From Frigidibacter oleivorans (GTDB taxonomy: Bacteria > Pseudomonadota > Alphaproteobacteria > Rhodobacterales > Rhodobacteraceae): a DNA stretch of 41,403 nucleotides. Of the stretch, positions 1 to 5,821 are shown piece after piece. The stretch covers positions 1 through 41,403 of the forward strand of contig NZ_RJRZ01000026.1 of the NCBI RefSeq assembly GCF_003993775.1, in the 5' to 3' direction. The translations under genes were made by a program, and so were the position numbers. A model generated the notes under the pieces. It did no database searches and was not told where the DNA came from. It worked only from the letters and a program-made list of their open reading frames with translations. The stretch's first letter is position 1; each line of letters starts with the position of its first letter.

Positions 1-2489
1 GGCGCGTCGGTGGCGCGGTCGGGGGCGGGGGCAAGCGCCGCCACCTCGCGGTCGGCCAGCGCCGGATCGGCGGCCGGCGGGGGCAGGCCCTCGGTCGCGT
101 CGGGCAGCGGCCCCGCCGCCGGGGCGGCCGTCTCGGCGGTCAGATCGGGCGGATCCGGGGACGGCGCGGCCTCGGGTGTCGCGGCCGGAGCGTCGGCCGT
201 CGACGCAGCGGCGGCAACGTCGGCGGCAGGGTCATCGCCCGGCGCGGCAGGGGGCTGCTGATCGGCGGGCAGGGGCGGGGGCGGGTCGGCCTCGTCCTCG
301 GCCGCCGGGGTCACGTCGATCATGGCCGGGTCCGGGCCGGTGTCGCCGTCGCCGTCCGCGATCGTGGCGGGGTCCACGTCCAGCGGCAGGTCGTCATCGG
401 GCACCGGCGCATCCGACAGCGCGACACCCGGCTCGGCCTCTTCGCCATCGGCGGCGATCTCGGCCTCGGTCTGTTCGCTGGCATCGAGTGCGGTGCCCGC
501 CGCGATCTCGGACGGCAGGTCCGGCGCAGGCACCTCTTCGACGGCGGGTGCGGAGGCGGTGGAGGGTTCCATCCCCGGGTCCGCCAGCAGCGACCACAGC
601 GCCACCGCTGCCATCAGCAGCACCAGCCCCAGCGTCAGCGCCAGGCCCAGGTAGCGGGGCTTGCGCGGCGGCGTGGCCTCCTGCCGGCGGCTGCCGAACA
701 CCGTGACGCCCGGATCGGCCTGTGCGGCATCGATCGCCTGCGCCACATCCGTCCGCCGCGGCCGCCCGCCGATCCGCGCGTCGCGCGCGGCTCGGGCAGC
801 CTTGCCCGCGGCGATCACCGCCTTGCCGAGCTTTTCCTTTGCCGCGGCCTTCGCGGGCCCGACCTTGGCGCGCGGGTCGGCGGGGTGCCGCGGGTCGGGC
901 GCGATCCCCAGCCGGGGGGCGATCACCGAGGGCGGCGTCTCGCCGGGCGGAACGGTCGCACCGGCCTTGCCTGCGGGTCGGGCGGCCATGTCGGCAGTGG
1001 CGTCACCCGGGGCACGCAGGCGCGGCGGCAGGCCGGGATCCCGGCGCAGCGGCGGTTCCACCCCCGGCGCAACCTTGGGCGACAGCGTGGCCGCCGCCGC
1101 CGTGGCGAAGGCGGGCGGGGTCAGATCCTCGGCGCGGGGCGGCGCCTCGGCCCTCGGCAGGGCGCTGTCGGCGGCGTCCGCGGCATCCGGCGGCAGGTCC
1201 GGTCCGATGGTGTCGGGGGCGGAACCGGCGGCGCGGAGGCTGTCCTCGCCCTCGTCCTCCCTGCCGTCCTCCCCCGCGTCCTCAATGGCGATGTAGGGCG
1301 CATCTTCCACCGGGTCCGGGTCGGTCTCTCCGGGGCCAGCCGCCGCCTCGGTCGCCGCATCGGCAAACGGCAAGGCGGCCTCGGCAGGTGCGACGGGACC
1401 GGCGGCAGGCTCTTGCGGCTCTGGCTCCGGTTCCGGGGCGGCCTCGGTGGCCGGTGTCTCTTCTCGGGCGGGGGCGATGCCCTCTGCGGTGACGCCCGCG
1501 CCTTCGTCCGGGGACGGGGCGTCAGCGTTGTCCTGCGCCGCCTCGGCCGGCATCTCGGGTTCCGGCGGGAAGCCGGGCAGGCCGGCCTGCGTCGCGGGCG
1601 GGGGTGGAGGCGCGGGCGCGTCGTCCTGCGTCTGCTCGGCCCCGGTCCGGCGCCCCGCCCGGGCGCGGCGCCGCTCTGCCCGGCTTTGCGGCGCGGGCTC
1701 CGTCTCGGCGGGGTCCGACGCCGCGACCGGCGAGGCCGCATCGTCCGGCTCCGGCAGCTCGGCAGAACCGGCCTCCGCCGGATGCGACGGCGGGGGAGGG
1801 GTTATGTCCCCGAACGCTTCAACCGTCTCCCCGGTCAGCTCCGCCGGCGCGCCTGTCCCGGGCTCCGGCTCTGCCGCGGGTGCGGCGACCTCCGCGACCG
1901 CCCCCGCCGTGGCGGCCAGCGCCGTCAGCTCCTCGATGCTCAGCGCGCCGGTGACGCGCACCGGGTCCTGATCGCGGACCAGACGCTCGCCCTCGGGGAT
2001 GAAGGCCCTGGCCGATCCGGTCTGGCCGAAGAAGGGCTCGCCGCGGAAATGGCCGTTCTCGGGCACCGCGGCGAAGGAGACCGGGTTGAACATATGTTCG
2101 AGCGCAAAGGCCTCGGCCTCTTCCAGCGTCTCGCGCGCCACGACCGCCACATTGACCTGCGGCCCCGTTCCCGACCAGTCGAAGACCAGTTCCTCGACAT
2201 CGTAGGGCGTGCGCCCGACGAGCGCCCGGGCGATCTGGCGGCGGCGGCTGGCGGCATCCGGCCCTGGAGCATCGACCGAGACGTAGAGAATCTGCGACGG
2301 CGGCAGCAGCAGCTTGGTGGTGAACCCTTCGGGATGCAGGGTTTCCGCAAGCTCGCGCAGCGCGGCCATGTCCTGCCCCACGTCCTCGCCATCCAGCGGC
2401 ACCTCCGCAGCCTTCAGCCAGCCGCCGCCGGTGCGTTGCAAGAGGCGGATGCCGTCGGGGGCAAGGTCGAGAGCGAAGGCTGGTTTCAT
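1..2489 (-). CDS. Large Ala/Pro/Glu-rich single-pass membrane protein, 5' part (runs off window)
   Basis: An uninterrupted minus-strand frame begins at the ATG at 2487-2489 and stays open to the window edge, giving about 829 residues with no stop; I scanned for in-frame TTA, CTA and TCA on the top strand and found none. Residues 1 to about 190 look globular (starts MKPAFALDLAPDGIRLLQ, contains VGRTPYDVEELVFDW) and recall the actin-like fold of PilM/GspL-type proteins, but this is a weak resemblance. Residues about 200-600 are low-complexity Ala/Pro/Glu with a basic patch (SRAERRRARAGRR). A single hydrophobic segment follows PRYLGLALTLG near residue 613, and beyond it comes an acidic Pro/Ala-rich stretch. 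Rhodobacterales genomes often carry such proteins labelled hypothetical or IF-2-like because of composition alone. Function unknown. The gene is divergent from the SIMPL gene. Confidence 0.8.
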   Translation of the reverse strand, partial: MKPAFALDLAPDGIRLLQRTGGGWLKAAEVPLDGEDVGQDMAALRELAETLHPEGFTTKLLLPPSQILYVSVDAPGPDAASRRRQIARALVGRTPYDVEELVFDWSGTGPQVNVAVVARETLEEAEAFALEHMFNPVSFAAVPENGHFRGEPFFGQTGSARAFIPEGERLVRDQDPVRVTGALSIEELTALAATAGAVAEVAAPAAEPEPGTGAPAELTGETVEAFGDITPPPPSHPAEAGSAELPEPDDAASPVAASDPAETEPAPQSRAERRRARAGRRTGAEQTQDDAPAPPPPPATQAGLPGFPPEPEMPAEAAQDNADAPSPDEGAGVTAEGIAPAREETPATEAAPEPEPEPQEPAAGPVAPAEAALPFADAATEAAAGPGETDPDPVEDAPYIAIEDAGEDGREDEGEDSLRAAGSAPDTIGPDLPPDAADAADSALPRAEAPPRAEDLTPPAFATAAAATLSPKVAPGVEPPLRRDPGLPPRLRAPGDATADMAARPAGKAGATVPPGETPPSVIAPRLGIAPDPRHPADPRAKVGPAKAAAKEKLGKAVIAAGKAARAARDARIGGRPRRTDVAQAIDAAQADPGVTVFGSRRQEATPPRKPRYLGLALTLGLVLLMAAVALWSLLADPGMEPSTASAPAVEEVPAPDLPSEIAAGTALDASEQTEAEIAADGEEAEPGVALSDAPVPDDDLPLDVDPATIADGDGDTGPDPAMIDVTPAAEDEADPPPPLPADQQPPAAPGDDPAADVAAAASTADAPAATPEAAPSPDPPDLTAETAAPAAGPLPDATEGLPPPAADPALADREVAALAPAPDRATDA

Positions 2490-2539
2490 TCCGAGGCTCT
2501 GGCTGGAGGATGCGGGCGCCCCCCGCAGGGACCCCGCCG

Positions 2540-2551
2540 GGGACGCGTCCC
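2540..2551. promoter_or_regulatory. 12-bp perfect palindrome in a divergent intergenic region
   Basis: GGGACGCGTCCC is a perfect palindrome midway between the divergent starts at 2489 and 2654. It could be an operator acting on either gene, but in DNA this GC-rich such palindromes also arise by chance. No convincing promoter hexamers were found beside it. Confidence 0.2.
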
Positions 2552-2653
2552 GTCCTACAGCAGCTTTCCGCACATGGGAAGGAATTCGGCCCGGAACGGC
2601 TTGCCATGCGCGCGATGATGCCCAATCTGCGAAGGGCCCGAACGGAGGATATC

Positions 2654-3400
2654 ATGAAGGCATTTCACACGGTTGCGGCGCTGCTGACGCTGGCTTTGAC
2701 GACGGCTTCGCCGGCCGCGGCGCAAGAGGTCGGCGGGCCGGGACCGGGCCGGGGTCACATCACCGTGACCGGCGAGGGCATGGTGCAGGCCAGCCCCGAC
2801 ATGGCGACGATCGCGCTGGGGGTCGAGACCGAGGCCGCCACCGCCGCCGAGGCGATGGACGAGAATTCCGCGGCGCTGTCGGGGGTGATGGAGACGCTCT
2901 CCGCAGCGGGGATCGCGCCCCGCGACATCCAGACCAGCGGTCTGAACCTGAGCCCGGTCTATGAGGAATACCGCGAAGGCGCGCCGGCCGACGGCCCCCG
3001 CGTCCGCGCCTTCCGCGCGCAGAACACCGTGACCGTGCGCGTGCGGGCGCTGGACCAGCTGGGCGGTGTGCTGGACGCGGCGGTGGGCAGCGGCGCCAAC
3101 ACGCTGTACGGGCTGGGCTTCGGTCTGCAGGACCCGCAGCCGAAGATGGACGAGGCGCGCGCCGCCGCCGTGGCCGATGCCCGGCGCAAGGCCGAACTCT
3201 ACGCGGAGGCGGCGGGCGTGACGCTGGGGCCGGTGGCCGCGATCAGCGAACAGGGCGGCATGCCGGTGCCGATGATGGAAATGCGCGCCGCGAGCTTCGC
3301 CAAGGACGCGGGCGTGCCGGTGTCGGCGGGCGAGCTGGATCTTTCCGCCAACGTGACCGTGGTCTGGGAACTGGGCGAGGCGCAGCCGCCCCGGCCGTGA
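2654..3400 (+). CDS. Periplasmic SIMPL-domain (DUF541) protein
   Basis: 248 residues. The start is the ATG at 2654, chosen because GGAGG sits at 2644-2648 and because the protein then opens with a signal peptide (MKAFHTVAALLTLALTTASPAAAQ, cleavage after AAAQ). An upstream in-frame ATG at 2510 would add 48 residues without a signal. The mature protein begins with ITVTGEGMVQASPDMATIALGVE, the typical SIMPL/DUF541 opening (a beta strand followed by the SPD and A-L-G-V elements). The domain fills the rest of the chain. Members are periplasmic or envelope proteins; the best known relative is E. coli YggE, linked to oxidative-stress tolerance and reported to form ring-shaped oligomers. The molecular activity is not settled. 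It is monocistronic as far as can be seen. Confidence 0.9.
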   Translation: MKAFHTVAALLTLALTTASPAAAQEVGGPGPGRGHITVTGEGMVQASPDMATIALGVETEAATAAEAMDENSAALSGVMETLSAAGIAPRDIQTSGLNLSPVYEEYREGAPADGPRVRAFRAQNTVTVRVRALDQLGGVLDAAVGSGANTLYGLGFGLQDPQPKMDEARAAAVADARRKAELYAEAAGVTLGPVAAISEQGGMPVPMMEMRAASFAKDAGVPVSAGELDLSANVTVVWELGEAQPPRP

Positions 3401-3464
3401 CCGGCCTCGGGGCGGCGAGGCCCGGGGCCGATGTCAGGCCCCGGCAAGCCGCGGCCCCGGGACA

Positions 3465-3914
3465 CTACGCCCCGGCCAGCGGCGAGGCGCCGGCGAAGAG
3501 GCGCGGGATCTCGATCTTCGGGCAGCGGTTCTCGACGACGGCCAGCCCCGCCTCGCGCGCCGTCAGGGCCGCGCCCTCATGCGCCACGCCGATCTGCATC
3601 CAGACGGTGCGCAGATGCGGCAGATGGGCGATGGCCTCCTCGACGATTGCCGGCACCGCCTCGGGCTTGCGGAAGATGTTGACCATGTCCACGGGCACAT
3701 CCCCGGCGATGTCCGACAGCCGCGCCACCACCGTTTCGCCAAGCGCGGTCTTTCCGGCCTGACCGGGATTGACCGGAATCACCCGGTAGCCCTGCTGCTG
3801 CAGATAGCGGGCCACGCCATGCGAGGGCCGGTCCGGATCGGGCGAGAAGCCGACGACGGCGATGACGCGCGTCGAGGCCAGCGTGTCGCGAAGGAAGGTA
3901 TCGGTGTCGGTCAT
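3465..3914 (-). CDS. CoA-binding domain protein (YccU-like)
   Basis: 149 residues. The ATG at 3912-3914 is preceded by GGAG at normal distance; an ATG 13 codons upstream lacks this and would overlap the terminator region. The chain has the CoA_binding_2 Rossmann layout: first strand and glycine loop VIAVVGFSPDPDRPSHGVARYL near residues 14-36, then GYRVIPVNPG, then a later VWMQIGVAHEGA segment and the C-terminal VVENRCPKIE. The full length matches stand-alone family members such as E. coli YccU. Such proteins bind CoA or acyl-CoA through the Rossmann fold, but their physiological role is largely unknown. A strong terminator lies only about 38 bases upstream of the start, so expression may depend on read-through or attenuation. 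Confidence 0.9.
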   Translation of the reverse strand: MTDTDTFLRDTLASTRVIAVVGFSPDPDRPSHGVARYLQQQGYRVIPVNPGQAGKTALGETVVARLSDIAGDVPVDMVNIFRKPEAVPAIVEEAIAHLPHLRTVWMQIGVAHEGAALTAREAGLAVVENRCPKIEIPRLFAGASPLAGA

Positions 3915-3951
3915 CGGAAGCTCCTGCAAGGGACCCTGGTCACCGCCGGAC

Positions 3952-3981
3952 AAAAAAGCGCCCGGGGTAAAGCCCGGGCGC
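3952..3981 (-). terminator. Rho-independent terminator upstream of the CoA-binding gene
   Basis: On the minus strand a 9-bp GC stem (GCGCCCGGG / CCCGGGCGC, 6-base loop) is followed directly by six T residues (A-run at 3952-3957 on the plus strand). This is the cleanest intrinsic terminator in the window. It lies between the YHS gene and the CoA-binding gene, just upstream of the latter's ribosome site. Confidence 0.8.
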
Positions 3982-4123
3982 CAGTGGCGGAACGAGGGAC
4001 AGTGAAGAGAAACACGACAGTTCCGTTGCCGTCTTCCTGAACAGGAGATAGGGGCGATCCTGTGTCATGGAAGACACGCTGACGAAAGCGTGAACACGAA
4101 AGTTCTTGCCGTCGCCCGGACGG
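3952..4123 (-). ncRNA. Candidate structured leader or small RNA
   Basis: The interval between the YHS stop (4128) and the terminator at 3952-3981 contains no convincing gene. On the minus strand it holds a hairpin CCGTC/GACGG (4109-4123), two overlapping and therefore mutually exclusive hairpins (CACGC/GCGTG at 4075-4092 and GTGTC/GACAC at 4062-4077), and TCCTG/CAGGA pairings that can form in two ways (4035-4046 or 4042-4062). An imperfect direct repeat occurs at 4093-4113 and 4011-4033 (AACACGA-AGTTC-TTGCCGTC core). Alternative pairings ending in a terminator just before a coding start suggest an attenuator or a processed small RNA. No known Rfam family is recognised and no clear promoter was found. 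The 42-residue frame reading through the terminator looks like an artefact. Confidence 0.35.
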
Positions 4124-4127
4124 GGTG

Positions 4128-4598
4128 TCACCGCGCGCGAAGCAGCTTCCACGCCACATCCGCCTGCATCCGGAAACCGGCCGGATCGTCCAGCATCGCC
4201 GCCCGTTCGGCGGCCGAGCCGAACAGGTACAGCCGCCCGTCCAGCACCAGATAGTGATCCGGATCGCCGGCGCGCGGCTTGCCCGCAATCACTGATTTCA
4301 CTCCGTTGCCGCCATAGCGCGGCGCATAGGCGGCGGGATTCGCCTCGAACTGGTTCAGGCTTTGCGCGCTGGCAAAGAACCAGACCAGCCCGCGCCAGTG
4401 CAGCGCATGGCCGGCGAGCCCGGGCTTCGGCCCCTCGGCGGTGAAATAGCTGACCGCATCGCGCCCCTCCAGCGCCAGCCGCCCCTCCGCACGCAGCGGC
4501 GCGGGCCAGGCGGCAGCCCCCAGCCCCGCGACCAGCGTCAGCAGGGCGAGCGTCATCCGGAGGGTGGCGGGCGGCTGGAACGAGGGATGCAGGGTCAT
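4128..4598 (-). CDS. YHS-domain exported or membrane-anchored protein
   Basis: 156 residues from the ATG at 4596-4598; a second ATG at residue 15 is an equally plausible start, since neither has a strong ribosome site. A hydrophobic segment (residues about 15-38, MTLALLTLVAGLGAAAWPAP) looks like a signal peptide or anchor. The remainder contains a YHS-like core: LALEGRDAVSYFTAEGPKPG, followed by HWRGLVWFFASAQSLNQFEANPAAYAPRYGG, matching the pattern of small YHS proteins in which a sugar- or metal-related fold ends with F-x-P-xx-Y-xP-xYGG. A second partial repeat follows (YLVLDGRLYLFGSAAERAAMLDDPAGF). Function unknown; some family members are thought to relate to metals or redox, which the sequence does not test. 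A weak promoter (TTTCGG, 17 bp, CATTGT) can be drawn upstream. Confidence 0.85.
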   Translation of the reverse strand: MTLHPSFQPPATLRMTLALLTLVAGLGAAAWPAPLRAEGRLALEGRDAVSYFTAEGPKPGLAGHALHWRGLVWFFASAQSLNQFEANPAAYAPRYGGNGVKSVIAGKPRAGDPDHYLVLDGRLYLFGSAAERAAMLDDPAGFRMQADVAWKLLRAR

Positions 4599-4706
4599 CG
4601 GCTTCGGCAGATCGGGCGGTGGGTCAGGGGCAGGGGCGACATCGGGGCAGACAATGCCAGCAGCCCGCGCGGCCCGAAACCCCGGGGTGGCGCGCGGACC
4701 AACACC

Positions 4707-5504
4707 TTATCGTGTGGCCGCGGCATAGAGCGCGATCGCCGCCGCGTTCGAGACGTTCAGCGAGCCGAAGCCCGAAGCCGCCGGGATCCGCGCCAGGTGG
4801 TCGCAGGTGGCGCGGGTCTTGTCGCGCAGCCCCGGCCCCTCCGCCCCCAGCACCAGCCCCACCGGGCGCGGCCCGGCCTCGGCCAGCGCGGCGTCGAGCG
4901 TCGTCTCGGCCTCGCCGGCCAGGCCGATCAGCACGAAGCCCGCGTCGCGCAGCTTCTGCATCGCGTCGGCCAGGTTCACCACCCGCAGATAGGGCTGGCG
5001 TTCCAGCGCCCCAGAGGCCGTCTTGGCCAGCGCACCGGTTTCCGGCGCCGAATGCCGCGCCGTCGCCACCACCGCCCGGGCGCCGAAGACCTCGGCCGAG
5101 CGCAGGACCGCACCCACGTTATGCGGGTCGGTGACATGGTCGAGCAGCACCACCAGCGGCCGTCCCTCCTGCTCGGACAGGCTGCCCGCGATGCAGACCT
5201 CCTCGAGGCTGCCCCAGGCCAGCGGCTTCACCTCCAGCGCGGCGCCCTGATGCACGCTGTCGGGGGCGAGCGGCACGGCGGCGTCGAACTTGCGGGCATC
5301 GACGATCTCGGGGGCGATGTCGGCGGCGTCGAGCGCCGGCCCCAGCCGGTCGGCGGCGTTCTTGGTCAGCACCAGCCGCAGACGCTTGCGCGCCGGATTG
5401 GCCAGCGCATCGCGCACCGCATGCAGGCCGAACAGCCAGACCGTCTCGGCCGCGGCGGCCCGCTTGGCCCGTTCCTTGTCGATCACCCAGCTGGGTTTCT
5501 TCAT
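4707..5504 (-). CDS. rlmB: TrmH/SpoU-family 23S rRNA 2'-O-methyltransferase (RlmB-like)
   Basis: 265 residues from the ATG at 5502-5504; the frame is open further upstream but would read through the tRNA-Tyr antisense. The N-terminal substrate-binding domain has ETVWLFGLHAVRDALANPARKRLRLVLT, and the C-terminal SPOUT (trefoil-knot) domain has the three signature motifs: VVLLDHVTDPHNVGAVLRSA (motif 1), LVLGAEGPGLR (motif 2) and IPAASGFGSLNVSNAAAIALY (motif 3), which bind S-adenosylmethionine in the knot. RlmB in E. coli methylates the ribose of G2251 in 23S rRNA. The bacterial SpoU family includes near relatives acting on other RNA sites, so the exact target is inferred. A promoter is visible at 5530-5558 and the gene is divergent from tRNA-Tyr. 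Confidence 0.9.
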   Translation of the reverse strand: MKKPSWVIDKERAKRAAAAETVWLFGLHAVRDALANPARKRLRLVLTKNAADRLGPALDAADIAPEIVDARKFDAAVPLAPDSVHQGAALEVKPLAWGSLEEVCIAGSLSEQEGRPLVVLLDHVTDPHNVGAVLRSAEVFGARAVVATARHSAPETGALAKTASGALERQPYLRVVNLADAMQKLRDAGFVLIGLAGEAETTLDAALAEAGPRPVGLVLGAEGPGLRDKTRATCDHLARIPAASGFGSLNVSNAAAIALYAAATR

Positions 5505-5529
5505 CGCGTTCCCCTTCCGACAGCGCCGG

Positions 5530-5558
5530 ACAATGGCCAATGCCGGGCGCCAAGGCAA
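5530..5558 (-). promoter_or_regulatory. Predicted promoter of the rlmB-like gene
   Basis: On the minus strand TTGCCT (5553-5558) is followed after 17 bp by CATTGT (5530-5535), a good sigma-70-type match for this lineage. The coding start lies about 26 bases downstream of the -10 element. Confidence 0.5.
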
Positions 5559-5640
5559 GCGCGGCGGGCCTTGCGCGCGGCACCGCGCCGGAGGTCCCGC
5601 CGGCGCCGGGGCCGGCGAAAAACCCGGCGGAAAAACCCGC

Positions 5641-5669
5641 TTGACGCCCCCTGGACCCTCCGCTATCCC
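5641..5669 (+). promoter_or_regulatory. Predicted promoter of tRNA-Tyr
   Basis: TTGACG (5641-5646), a 17-bp spacer and TATCCC (5664-5669) end 13 bases before the mature tRNA. The pattern resembles those preceding the two tRNA-Gly genes in this window (TTGCGC, 17 bp, TANATC-like). Confidence 0.6.
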
Positions 5670-5682
5670 CGCCGCCAGCGTC

Positions 5683-5766
5683 GGGCGACGAGCTGCAAGG
5701 TGCGGCAGCGGACTGTAACTCCGCCGGGGAGACCCATGCCTGGTTCGATTCCAGGGTCGCCCACCA
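5683..5766 (+). tRNA. tRNA-Tyr (GTA)
   Basis: The acceptor arms GGGCGAC (5683-5689) and GTCGCCC (5756-5762) pair perfectly, followed by discriminator A and encoded CCA (5764-5766). The anticodon stem GCGGA/TCCGC encloses the loop CTGTAAC with anticodon GTA at 5715-5717. The T arm is CCTGG-TTCGATT-CCAGG. The variable region (5725-5738) is long with a GGG/CCC stem, as expected for bacterial class II tRNA-Tyr. Antisense of this gene explains several spurious reading frames. Confidence 0.97.
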
Positions 5767-5821
5767 TTTCCTCCCGCGCATCCTTCAGTTCCGGCGCCTC
5801 GCCGCGGTCGATGACACCCCG

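Noticed and set aside
3940-4152. Small minus-strand frame ending SLVPPLAPGLYPGRFFVRR, a possible leader peptide
   Set aside because: It reads through the terminator hairpin and its T-run, has no ribosome site, and gains its apparent pattern from the palindrome.
5767-5821. Terminator after tRNA-Tyr
   Set aside because: Only a 4-bp stem (TGAC/GTCA) is present, with no T-run; too weak to call.
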